From NCBI RefSeq assembly GCF_010731875.1, contig NZ_AP022595.1:3720001-3784000 (forward strand): DNA of 64,000 nucleotides, read 5' to 3'. Numbering within the stretch: the stretch's first letter is position 1; each line of letters opens with the position of its first letter. Position numbers and translations under genes: made by a program. The notes under the pieces were generated by a model. That model saw only the letters and a program-made list of their open reading frames with translations. It ran no database searches and was not told where the DNA came from. The DNA comes from Mycolicibacterium sarraceniae. GTDB taxonomy: Bacteria > Actinomycetota > Actinomycetes > Mycobacteriales > Mycobacteriaceae. Shown here in pieces: positions 8,774 to 16,597 of this stretch.

Positions 8774-10289
8774 GCCGACACCCCATCCTGGTCGTCAAGG
8801 CTGGCGATGTCGTCGATGCTGAGTTGTCCGGGGATCTGGCCGTCGGTACGCGCGGTGGTGGGGGTGGCGAACAGGGCGTTGTATCCGATGCGGTGATCGG
8901 CGCGGATCTGCTCGTGGTGGGTCTGGGCGGTCAGCGCCAGGTAGTCGATCCCGGTCGCCGCCGGGGCTGGTTCGGGTGTTTCGGGTCGGGCTTTGGGGTG
9001 GGTATGGCGGGTGATGATGTGCGGCACGGCCCGGCCGTAGCGGACCTCGCGGTAGCGGACTTCGATGGTTTCCAGGTCGAAGGGTGAGAACACCAACTCC
9101 ACCCGCCGCCCGATCAGGGCCGTATCGACTTGAAAGGTGTTGCCGTGCAACGACACCGTGGCCGTTTTGGTGACGGTGCGGTGCTCCGACCACAGGAACG
9201 CCTCGGTCAGATCCGCGGATGTCGGTACCGCCGGGCCGCGGCCGAGCCGGGTCCAGCCTTGCTCCCAGCGGTCCAGCGGGGCGTGGCCGGTCTCGGTGTG
9301 GGTGCGGCGGTGGTACTCGGTTTCGACCCACGCGGTGAACAGCCGGTTCAGTTCCAGCAGCGCGGTGCGGTGATCAACCCCGGTAGCGGCGAGCTGTTCG
9401 GCGGTGGTATCGACGATCTCGACCAGGAACTGCTCACGCACGGTGCGGAAGAACCGTTCGATCTTGCCTCTGCCCTGGGGGCGGTGCGGGTGGAATGGAC
9501 CAGGCGCACGCCGAGTTTCGCGCACGCCCGCAGCAGCCAGGCATCGACGAAGGCCGACCCGTTATCGACATAGACGCTGGCCGGGACCCCGCGGGCGGCC
9601 AGTGCGGGTTGCAGCGCGGCACCCAACCGGACGGCGTCCTCGGCGAAGCCGAAACGGTAGCCGCAGACCAGCCGGGAATGATCATCGAGGAAGGCGAACA
9701 GATAGGTTTTCCTCCCGCCGATCCGCGGGCCGTGCAGGGCGTCCCCGGTCCACCGGTCGTTGGGGTTGGCGGCTTCGAACCGGCCGAACACCACCGGGCA
9801 TCCCCGGCGGCCGGGCCGATCAGCTCCAGGCGGTGGAACAGCCGCAGCAGGGTCGATTCCGAGGGCGCCCACCCGGTCGCGGTGCGCAGGATCCTGCCCA
9901 CCTGCGCGGCGGTCCGGGCCGGGTTCTCCCGCTTGAGGGCCGCGGCCATCTCCAACACTGCGGTATCGGTGCGCGGCACACACGTCCGGGGGCTGGGCAC
10001 CAACTCGACGAACCCGCCGCCCGATACCGGCGGATCCACCGATCCAGGGTGTCCCGGGAATACCGCACCGGGGTCCCGAACGGGTCGGTGTGCTCACCGG
10101 AGGCGATCTGGCGGACCAGCCGGCCCGGGCCTTCGTCGACAGGCCCTGATCCAACGCCGGGCAGATCAACTGGTAGCGGAACAACCCCACCGCCTGGGCC
10201 CGCGCCCGGCGCTTCTCATCCTCACCCAACACCGCACTGACTCCTTCACCGCTGGCGATGCCGCCCAAACCCGTTGCCAGGGCAGTCAT
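8770..10289 (-). pseudogene. TniA/Mu-type DDE transposase of the nested transposon (four frame breaks)
   Basis: The pieces in order read: N-terminal region (GLFRYQLICPALDQGLS), HTH (VRYSRDTLDRWIRRYRA), a second DNA-binding region (PARTAAQVGRILRTATGWAP), and the catalytic core with DDHSRLVCGY, VYVDNGSAFVDAWL and PQGRGKIERFFRTVREQF (Asp, Asp, Glu). A Mu-type C-terminal beta-barrel follows (TVTKTATVSLHGNTFQVD). Frame changes fall near 10125, 10020, 9795 and 9490, each explained by one missing base in a G or C run. The last codons overlap the ATPase start (8770-8773). Start placed at ATG 10289, about 35 bp after the DUF6431 stop; a GTG at 10346 is an alternative. Confidence 0.72.
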
Positions 10290-10323
10290 CCCCGCGACGA
10301 TGGCCCATCGACCCCACCGCGCA

Positions 10324-10944
10324 TCAGAGGGCAACTGGTGTTGCACCCACCCACCCCGACACCGGCGGCCACTCCGGCGCGAGCAGCCGGGCACCGCTGC
10401 ACGCCACCGCCACTGAAACCGCCGTCACCGCGCCGACCAGCCGTCCCGGCCCGAACCGGGACACCATCGCCGCCCTCGCCGCGCCCACCGCAGCCAGAAC
10501 ATCCCCGACAGCTGTGCCGGTCGCCGGAGGTATCGACACCTCCACCCCCGCGGTCACCGCGACCCCGATGAACCACTGGCGCACCGCCTCGACCCGCCGA
10601 CCGATCACCCGCAACCAGCGCCGGACCGTGCACGCCGGGATACCCGCCGCCGCGGCGATCCGCCGATGCCCGACACCGGCCGCCCGGGCCTGCAACACCG
10701 CCCATACCAGCTCCGCGGCATACGCCCTGCGCAGCAACAACGACACCGGCAACAACACATGAGTCACCGCACACCCCCGGCACCGCGACCGGCGAGGCCG
10801 GACCGGACCCTCCAGCCCGACCACCCGCCGCGACCGCCCGAAACCCCACCGGGCCAGCACCCCGTCCGGGCACGACGGACACGACAGCTCCCCAGCCGCC
10901 AACCGGGACTCGACGCGAACAAGATCGACCTCTACGGTCACCAT
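10324..10944 (-). CDS. Zinc-ribbon / helix-turn-helix protein of the nested transposon (DUF6431-like)
   Basis: An intact 206-aa protein with an N-terminal CPSCPDG pair and a later CRGC pair (CxxC...CxxC) typical of a zinc ribbon. A helix-turn-helix segment follows (GVGHRRIAAAAGIPACTVRRWLR), then a hydrophobic alanine/valine-rich C-terminus. It matches my recollection of the DUF6431 family, often seen beside such actinobacterial transposons. It is the first gene of the element, 186 bp from the right end, and probably recognises DNA, perhaps a target site or the ends. It is the only gene of the transposon without a frame break. Confidence 0.65.
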   Translation of the reverse strand: MVTVEVDLVRVESRLAAGELSCPSCPDGVLARWGFGRSRRVVGLEGPVRPRRSRCRGCAVTHVLLPVSLLLRRAYAAELVWAVLQARAAGVGHRRIAAAAGIPACTVRRWLRVIGRRVEAVRQWFIGVAVTAGVEVSIPPATGTAVGDVLAAVGAARAAMVSRFGPGRLVGAVTAVSVAVACSGARLLAPEWPPVSGWVGATPVAL

Positions 10945-11125
10945 CAGTGCCTCCGAGCACTACAGCGCGGCACCCCGCCAAGCCGGCCAAGACTTCAGCG
11001 GGGTGCCGCGCACCATCAGTTCCTCGACACACTGACGGTGCAGACCACCAAGATCAAACCCCGGTCACACCAACGACCACATCGGCACGCTCAACGACGA
11101 AGGCCCACCCCGTGGTCGTCGTTCC

Positions 11126-11140
11126 CAGCGACGGTCAACA
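11126..11140 (-). repeat. Right terminal inverted repeat of nested transposon
   Basis: CAGCGACGGTCAACA is the exact inverse of the left end at 7812-7826. The following ATCAGC (11141-11146) is the second copy of the target duplication. Confidence 0.85.
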
Positions 11141-11370
11141 ATCAGCTCCGCGCGTTCACCCGATGAAAGCGGTTGCCCATCACCAGGATCAGGAACTCCG
11201 CCAGCGGCGGCGGCCATCCGCAACCGCTCATCGCGTACCCACTTGTGCAGCAGGTTCTCATGCAGATTGAGCTCTATGGCGACCTCGGCCACCGGCCGGT
11301 TCCCATCGATCACCCGATGCGCGGCCTGCACCCGATACTCCGGGGTAAACGAACGCCGACGACCAGACAT
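11141..11370 (-). pseudogene. IS3 orfA, N-terminal fragment
   Basis: From ATG 11370 it encodes MSGRRRSFTPEYRVQAAHRV and the HTH_Tnp_1 helix-turn-helix (VAEVAIELNLHENLLHKWVR), then GQPLSSGERAELI up to the transposon boundary at 11141. Beyond the boundary the frame runs into the transposon end. Precise removal of 7812-11140 and one ATCAGC fuses it in frame with RLRAKVTEQSK of the other fragment. Confidence 0.88.
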
Positions 11371-11468
11371 ACGAACATCCTTCCAGGGGACTACCGTCCC
11401 GCTATCTCAGATGTCCACTACTTCTGGGGAACCTCAACATTAAGAGCGAGCGGATTGGAGGACTTGAC

Positions 11469-12182
11469 TTGGTCGTCCCTCGAACAACTGCTGCTAGCAG
11501 GGAAGTTCAGGCTCCCGTCGCATTATTGCCTGTCGGCTCTTTCGAGCAGCACGGAAGCCACCTTCCCCTAGCCACGGATACCTTGGTCGCTGGCGCCATT
11601 GTCGATGCGATTCGGCGCTACCACCCAGCGTTCGTGCTCCCTCCACTTGTATTCGGCTGCTCCCACGAGCACAACGGATTTCCAGGAACCGTGAGCATCT
11701 CTGCTGCAACGTTGGCATCTTTGGTGTCCGATATTGCCTCATCCATTGCGCGGCAGGGTATCCGGGCATTGATCATCGTCAACGGTCACGGCGGAAACTA
11801 TGTGCTTGCTAACTGCGTACAAGAGCTCAATGCCCACGGGCCAATTAGGGCTGGCTTATACCCGGCACGGGAAGACTGGGCGGATGCGCGAAAAGCAGCC
11901 GGAATTGTCAGTAGCAGCCACGAAGACATGCATGCTGGTGAGTTGGAGACTTCCATCGTCTTGGCCTACAGTCCGGGTGCCGTCCGGGCTGGCTGGGAGT
12001 CGGCAGATCACCTTTCCGGAGACCGCCGATACCTCACGACGCTAGGGATCGGTGCATACACGAACAGCGGTGTGATCGGGCGTCCTTCTTTGGCGACAGC
12101 AGACAAAGGGAACGCCGTGCTTTCGTATCTAGGACAATCAGCCGGCCGCCTCATCAATCTGGTTACGGCGCAGGCGGATTGA
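11469..12182 (+). CDS. Creatininase-family metal-dependent amidohydrolase (N-terminus frame-split)
   Basis: This family cleaves amide bonds of small molecules or peptides; members include creatinine amidohydrolase and MftE, the mycofactocin precursor peptidase. The expected metal ligands are present: E26 and H28 (VGSFEQHG), D37 (ATDT), H107 (NGHGGN) and E158 (HAGELET). The usual N-terminal segment LEDLTWSSLEQLLLA is encoded just upstream (from TTG 11455) in a different frame and switches to REVQAPVALLPVG near 11500, so one base appears lost. Translation from TTG 11469 would still give a 237-aa protein with all metal ligands. It begins 33 bp from the IS3 end; the original promoter is probably gone. 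Not part of a visible mft cluster. Confidence 0.75.
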   Translation: MVVPRTTAASREVQAPVALLPVGSFEQHGSHLPLATDTLVAGAIVDAIRRYHPAFVLPPLVFGCSHEHNGFPGTVSISAATLASLVSDIASSIARQGIRALIIVNGHGGNYVLANCVQELNAHGPIRAGLYPAREDWADARKAAGIVSSSHEDMHAGELETSIVLAYSPGAVRAGWESADHLSGDRRYLTTLGIGAYTNSGVIGRPSLATADKGNAVLSYLGQSAGRLINLVTAQAD

Positions 12183-12188
12183 CTTGTT

Positions 12189-12902
12189 CTAGTGACCTCC
12201 CGGATTGCGGAAGCTCTCCCTTTTCATCTCGGCAAGATGCACTAATGCAGTGACTAAACGCGTCGGAGCGCCAACTACGTCAAGCATATGAAGAACGATT
12301 GCGCGACCGGAGCCGTCTGTAATTGAGTCCATTTCCTCAGTGATGTCAAGGAAGTCGGCGGAGGAGGCGAGCAGCGCATCGAGAATGACGATGCCGACAT
12401 GCCCGTAGTCGATGTGCTCGGAATAGAGATCAGCGATGGTCTGTGGAACCGTGGTTACGGGGAGTCCGTTCTGAAACCTCCACTTAGGCATTCTCGGTCT
12501 GACGTGAATCTCTAGGATCCGATCGCTTGCAGGCAGTGGAGTGATCGCGCTGAATTCGAACCGATCTGCCTGCAGAGTGCCAAGTTCATACACGAGGTTG
12601 GCGGCGGCTACGTGGGAGACGACTGCGTCGTCCCAGTCTCCGTCCTTCGCTCCTCTGACTCGCTCACCCAGGAACTTCCGGGGGACCAGTGCTAGCCAAC
12701 TGGTTCGGAGCGGATCAAGCATCACGTCGATCGGAGCTCCGGCGAAGCGGAAGACGTCCTCAGTCTCGGTCGCGAGCACACGCCCGGCTGCAACGAGAGC
12801 CGACACGGCTTTGCCGTCCATTCCGATTCGACCAGCCTGCTCAGTGGTGAACAGGCCCCACTGGCCGGCTGCTTCTAGAGCAAGCGCAGATACTGGGGAC
12901 AT
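12189..12902 (-). CDS. AbiEi-like antitoxin / transcriptional repressor (orphan)
   Basis: A 237-aa protein starting at ATG 12902 after AAAGGA. Its N-terminal winged-helix (LEAAGQWGLFTTEQAGRIGMDGK, followed by a short beta wing RVLATETEDVFRFAGAP) has the arrangement of AbiEi-type antitoxin domains. The C-terminal part (LPVTTVPQTIADLY, then DYGHVGIVILDALL) resembles the AbiEi C-terminal region. In type IV systems AbiEi represses itself and the nucleotidyltransferase toxin AbiEii; no AbiEii gene is adjacent. It is convergent with the creatininase gene (6 bp apart). Codon usage is less GC-biased than the core genes. The family call is by pattern only. Confidence 0.6.
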   Translation of the reverse strand: MSPVSALALEAAGQWGLFTTEQAGRIGMDGKAVSALVAAGRVLATETEDVFRFAGAPIDVMLDPLRTSWLALVPRKFLGERVRGAKDGDWDDAVVSHVAAANLVYELGTLQADRFEFSAITPLPASDRILEIHVRPRMPKWRFQNGLPVTTVPQTIADLYSEHIDYGHVGIVILDALLASSADFLDITEEMDSITDGSGRAIVLHMLDVVGAPTRLVTALVHLAEMKRESFRNPGGH

Positions 12903-13136
12903 TAAATGATCCTTTCGGCTCACGATCCGTATGCCGCCGGCCAATCCTCCATCGTCCGACTGACGGATCCGATAAAGGCGGCGAGGCCACTCCATCGCGC
13001 GGGTCGATGTCGCGACGAGGCTGCAATGCATGCTGCGGTGAGGAGTTTCTTTACTGGTATCAAGGCTGGCGACTCGATGCCACCGTTCCGGGGTTCCGCG
13101 TCGGTGCGGTCCCGAGGATCTTGTGCAGGCGCGGGG

Positions 13137-13289
13137 GCGTATTACCTCCGCTTATCGGCGGGACCGCTTGGCAGCGCGGCGTCACTCCCGGCCGAGCTCC
13201 CCTCGGCCTCGTCGCCGCCTGGGGCGGCTCCTCAACCTCGCCCGCTCGGCCTCCATGGCGCCGTCCCTTGATAAGCGGCGGTAACACGC
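13137..13289. repeat. MITE-like 153-bp inverted-repeat element
   Basis: The ends form a 20-bp inverted repeat with two mismatches: GCGTATTACCTCCGCTTATC at 13137-13156, against the inverse of 13270-13289, GCGTGTTACCGCCGCTTATC. The 113 bp between are GC-rich and can fold further. It lies in a 684-bp gene-free stretch (12903-13586) between the AbiEi-like gene and the methyltransferase. I see no coding capacity and no obvious target duplication. It could be a non-autonomous transposable element, a structured RNA or a site used by the neighbouring system. Confidence 0.45.
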
Positions 13290-13586
13290 AACCCATGAAA
13301 GTCGGGGCTGCACCGTCGTGTCGAGCCGAGCCCGCCGGGCCGAGAATTGCAACCTCTGACCAGTGAAGCAACTGCTTTACCAGCGGAATTACCCGATCAG
13401 GGCCCCGCCGACGACCGTTACGTGCCGTAAACAACACGACCAAAGCGGCGCGTCGGCGTAAGCCTTGTCAGACCGGGCGAATATTTTGTCCACCATGCAC
13501 CGACGGGGGACTACCATCAGGCCTCTGGCCGCTTCCGAGTCTTTGTCCGGGATATTGCCGTATGCGAGTTGCAGAGGAGTGGAGTG

Positions 13587-14729
13587 ATGGCCCGGGGGCG
13601 TCGTCAGCGCTATGCCGCCGTGTCGTTGTTCTCCGGCTGTGGTGGCATGGACCTGGGTGCAGAACAGTCGGGAGCCGCGAAAGTTGTTTGGGCTGTCGAT
13701 AGCGACCCCTGGGCTGTCCAGACCTATCAGAGCAACATCGGTAATCACATAGTCGAGGCGGACGTCACCGCTACACCAGTACCGGACGTCCCCTGCGACA
13801 TTCTCCTCGCGGGACCTCCATGCCAGGACTACTCAACCCTCTGGAACCACGACGGGCTGAAGACCGCCAGAGGAAATCTGTTCCGCGAGGTAGCACGCTT
13901 TCTCGATGCCCTTCGCCCGGCTGCGTTCGTGCTTGAAAACGTGCCGGGTCTGCTCTCTGCCAATAAAGGAGCAGCCTGGACTCTTGTTCGCCATGCATTG
14001 CGCTCTCCCAGCAGCTTCACGCCCGCAGATCAGCGGACCAATTCAACGCCAGTGCGATACGACCTATCAGCGCAGGTTGTGGACTTCGCGGATCTAGGGG
14101 TGCCGCAGCATCGCGTCAGGCTCATCGTGGTGGGAGTGCGGCGGGACCTTGGTATCCGGCCACCGGCGATCCCTCGCCCTTTCGAGGGAAACCCTCGGAC
14201 CGTCAGGGAAGTGCTTGACGTGGACCCGATCAAGCCTGGTGCGGCTAATCACGAATTCGGCCTCGATTCAGAGGTTGTCGTAGAGCGGTTGAAACTCATT
14301 CCTCCGGGTTCCAATTTCGAACACATTCCGCCCGGTCACCCCTTAGCGGTCAAGGGGCTAATAAGCCATGTCTACAGGCGACTCGATCCCGATAAGCCTG
14401 CGTACACCGTGATTGCCGGCGGAGGTGGCGGAACCCACGGTTACCACCACCGTGAACCGCGGCGCCTTAGTAATCGCGAAAAGGCCAGGCTTCAAGGGTT
14501 TCCGGATGATTTTGTCTTTGAATTCGGCAGCGGCACAAGGGATCTAAAGTCCTCCTATACCCGCGTCAGGCGTCAGATCGGCAATGCAGTCCCGCCGACA
14601 GCAGCCGCTGTGATCGTCGAAGCTCTCTCAGCAACTCTCGCGGCAGCGGGAGTGAAGGCTCGGTCCAACCGAGAGTTGAACGGGGCAGCCGCGGATATAC
14701 CTCCAGCGCCGAGGGCCGCTGGGGAATGA
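13587..14729 (+). CDS. DNA (cytosine-5) methyltransferase
   Basis: A 380-aa C5 methyltransferase that transfers a methyl group from SAM to cytosine in a specific DNA site. Motifs in order: I (LFSGCGGMDLG, SAM binding), II/III (WAVDSDPWAVQTYQSNI), IV (AGPPCQDYS with the catalytic Cys at about residue 76), VI (VLENVPG), VIII (GVPQHRVRLIVVG), a target-recognition region, IX (LSNREKARLQGFPDDF) and X (RQIGNAVPP). ATG 13587 follows GAGGAGTGGAGTG. It overlaps the next gene by 4 bp (ATGA) and starts a four-gene coupled operon, so it more likely marks self DNA for that system than acts as an orphan regulator. No Vsr or restriction enzyme gene is adjacent. Confidence 0.93.
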   Translation: MARGRRQRYAAVSLFSGCGGMDLGAEQSGAAKVVWAVDSDPWAVQTYQSNIGNHIVEADVTATPVPDVPCDILLAGPPCQDYSTLWNHDGLKTARGNLFREVARFLDALRPAAFVLENVPGLLSANKGAAWTLVRHALRSPSSFTPADQRTNSTPVRYDLSAQVVDFADLGVPQHRVRLIVVGVRRDLGIRPPAIPRPFEGNPRTVREVLDVDPIKPGAANHEFGLDSEVVVERLKLIPPGSNFEHIPPGHPLAVKGLISHVYRRLDPDKPAYTVIAGGGGGTHGYHHREPRRLSNREKARLQGFPDDFVFEFGSGTRDLKSSYTRVRRQIGNAVPPTAAAVIVEALSATLAAAGVKARSNRELNGAAADIPPAPRAAGE

Positions 14730-16597
14730 GCAAGACAGGGGGGAGCATGGAAGAGTTGCCTGCGGTAACTGCGCTTCGGGCGCTATCGGTGTTTTCTGCA
14801 GACCAGGCCGGCGCCTATCGCGAACACTTTGCAATTGTTGCCGCGGTGCTCGGCTACGACGTTGAGACAAAACTCGGCCGGTACTTGTCTGGTTGGGCGC
14901 GCGACGGTAATCCAGGCCTGGTCATCCTTACGGGCAACGCAGGGACAGGCAAGACGGCAGCGGCAGAGGCATACTGCCGGGCTCTAGGCGTGGAACTACC
15001 AGTGAAAGATGAGTTGGTCGAGCTTGCGGCCGGGCGATGGGTTCTCAAAGACTTGTCCGGTCTGCCGAACACCGCAGCCCGTGTTGAAGCGATGCGAAAT
15101 GCCCTGAGTCGCACAGACGATGCGCAAACGCTGATCTGCGCTAACGAGGGCGTTCTCCGCGATGCCTTCTCAGAAATCCAGTCCGAGAAGGGAAAATCAG
15201 CGCTCGACATTGCTCTGCGCCAAGGCGCACATAGCGACAGCGGCCTCACGATCGTTAATGTAAACCGCCAGCGGCTTACAGGGGAATCTCTATGGCATAA
15301 CCTCCTCGACTACGTGACTCGCGAAGAGCTTTGGCTCGGGTGCGACGGTTGCCCCTTCAACGAAGGCGGTTGTCCGATGCGCAGCAATGCCGAACAACTC
15401 AGACGAGCCGATGTGCGAGAGCAGTTGCGAACGCTAATTCGTCTAGCGTCTGGGGAAGCTGTTCCAACAATCAGGGAGCTGCTGGCGATACTCGCATGGG
15501 GCATCGTAGGAAACGCATCATGTACGCATGTGAAGAAGCGAAACCGAGATCTGGGTCCGGAAGCCTTCACAGCGACTGACGGCTATTTCTCCCGAGTGGT
15601 GGGAGGCGGAATGACTACCGCCGCCGCGGAACGTTCCCCACTTCTGACCGCGATACGCCGCGCTGGGTTGGGGTCAGTGAGCGATTTGCAGGTTGATGGC
15701 TGGCTCCGCGATGCGAACGGTGCACCCGAGGGCGTAAGGTTCATCGCCGGCTATCCCGAAGGCGGCGGGCCGGGCGGGCCAAAGCGCTCCAGGCTCGCTG
15801 GTACACGCTCCCCCTTGGATCGAGTGCAAACGACACAGCACGAGATGACTTTCTACGAGCTTGGCGAAATGGTGAGCACAGACGAGGATCCGATTCGGGT
15901 TGAGGACGGACTCAGTGCCCTCTTTCGCGGCGATGAGCTGACGCATACGCCCGCTCAGTCGCTCTGGCGGCAGCGCATGTATTTCGAAGCGTCATCCGAT
16001 CTAGGAGGAAATTCCCGCGCCAGCAGCCGACTGCTCAGTTACGGGCACGTCCACGATTTGTTCGACTTAGCCGCTCGAGCGGCCAAGGGTGCCGACACGG
16101 TTATGGAACTCACAGAACTCGTGCGGGGCCTCAACTTCCTCGTAACCGGCTTCGCTAGCGCGGACGAGGGTCTCATTGTCTCCGATCCGGCTTGTTTGTT
16201 CGCGCGTGATCCGGGTTCCTTCCGGCCCGCTAGTCCATCCCTTGTCCACGGGATCATTCCTGTCGAGCGGCTTTCGATCGAAATACCTGATCAGGGACTC
16301 GTTAACGAGATTATCGACGTCGACCACATCGAGGTGAATCTCCTGGTCGACAAAGACCACCGCCTCGGACTCCGTATTCAACCCAGGATGTACGAAGCGA
16401 TACGTGAGGCCGCAGAGTACCGCGGACCTGTCGGCCAGGGAGTGGCTGAGATGAACGATCTCCGTGGCTTCTACGGCCGGTTGGCACAAGAGTTCCCTCC
16501 TGCGCCCGAGATGCGCATCGCAGACCCGAAAGCTAATCCGCCGGGCCTAATCAAGATCACCCTTCCACGGTTCATACCGGCGAAGGGCGGTGTCTGA
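14726..16597 (+). CDS. P-loop ATPase with zinc knuckle, candidate defence protein (DptF-like)
   Basis: A 623-aa protein with a Walker A motif LTGNAGTGKTAAAEAY (residues about 66-81), an ICANEGVLRDAF segment, and TIVNVNRQRL. It then has a four-cysteine cluster (GCDGCPFNEGGCP), a possible zinc knuckle. This order of P-loop, ANEG.LR, N.N.R and C..C....CP is what I recall of DptF/DndF-type ATPases in phosphorothioation-dependent restriction and of related defence ATPases; that link is inference. It is translationally coupled to the methyltransferase (ATGA) and to the next gene (8-bp overlap). No nuclease motif is evident. It probably supplies ATP-driven sensing or signalling within the complex. 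Confidence 0.6.
   Translation: MSKTGGSMEELPAVTALRALSVFSADQAGAYREHFAIVAAVLGYDVETKLGRYLSGWARDGNPGLVILTGNAGTGKTAAAEAYCRALGVELPVKDELVELAAGRWVLKDLSGLPNTAARVEAMRNALSRTDDAQTLICANEGVLRDAFSEIQSEKGKSALDIALRQGAHSDSGLTIVNVNRQRLTGESLWHNLLDYVTREELWLGCDGCPFNEGGCPMRSNAEQLRRADVREQLRTLIRLASGEAVPTIRELLAILAWGIVGNASCTHVKKRNRDLGPEAFTATDGYFSRVVGGGMTTAAAERSPLLTAIRRAGLGSVSDLQVDGWLRDANGAPEGVRFIAGYPEGGGPGGPKRSRLAGTRSPLDRVQTTQHEMTFYELGEMVSTDEDPIRVEDGLSALFRGDELTHTPAQSLWRQRMYFEASSDLGGNSRASSRLLSYGHVHDLFDLAARAAKGADTVMELTELVRGLNFLVTGFASADEGLIVSDPACLFARDPGSFRPASPSLVHGIIPVERLSIEIPDQGLVNEIIDVDHIEVNLLVDKDHRLGLRIQPRMYEAIREAAEYRGPVGQGVAEMNDLRGFYGRLAQEFPPAPEMRIADPKANPPGLIKITLPRFIPAKGGV

Larger units (their letters stand above)
7812..11140 (-). 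mobile_element. Three-gene Mu/TniA-type transposon nested in IS3 orfA
   Basis: The 3329-bp element is bounded by 15-bp perfect inverted repeats TGTTGACCGTCGCTG with TG..CA tips. It is flanked by a perfect 6-bp target duplication ATCAGC (7806-7811 and 11141-11146). It carries, in minus-strand order, a DUF6431-like zinc-ribbon/HTH protein, a DDE transposase of the TniA/Mu type and an ExeA/TniB-like AAA ATPase. Transposase plus ATPase, TG..CA ends and a 5-6 bp duplication fit the Tn552/Tn5053/Tn7-like transposition class. The transposase and ATPase genes carry several frame breaks in this copy. Confidence 0.85.
6800..11436 (-). mobile_element. IS3-family insertion sequence, interrupted by a nested transposon
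   Basis: The ends are imperfect inverted repeats: left TGGGGTTCCCCAGAAAAAGT at 6800, and the right end read inward from 11436, TGAGGTTCCCCAGAAGTAGT. Both begin TG as usual for IS3. It encodes an orfA (split) and an orfB transposase with a GTGA overlap. Without the nested 3.3-kb transposon plus one 6-bp target copy, the IS would be about 1.3 kb, normal for IS3. The flanking bases (left ..GGGG, right ACAT..) show no 3-4 bp target duplication, which suggests deletion or recombination at this copy. Confidence 0.88.

Noticed and set aside
13343..13395. tRNA-like minus-strand segment (GGTAAAGCAG..., GAGGTTGCAATTCTC)
   Set aside because: The D- and T-arm-like words are present, but the anticodon stem does not pair and the acceptor ends do not match; at best a decayed tRNA.
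13060..13443. 127-aa minus-strand ORF across the inverted-repeat element
   Set aside because: Its frame runs through both repeat arms, the composition is low-complexity and no ribosome-binding site is seen; better explained as a chance frame in the repeat.
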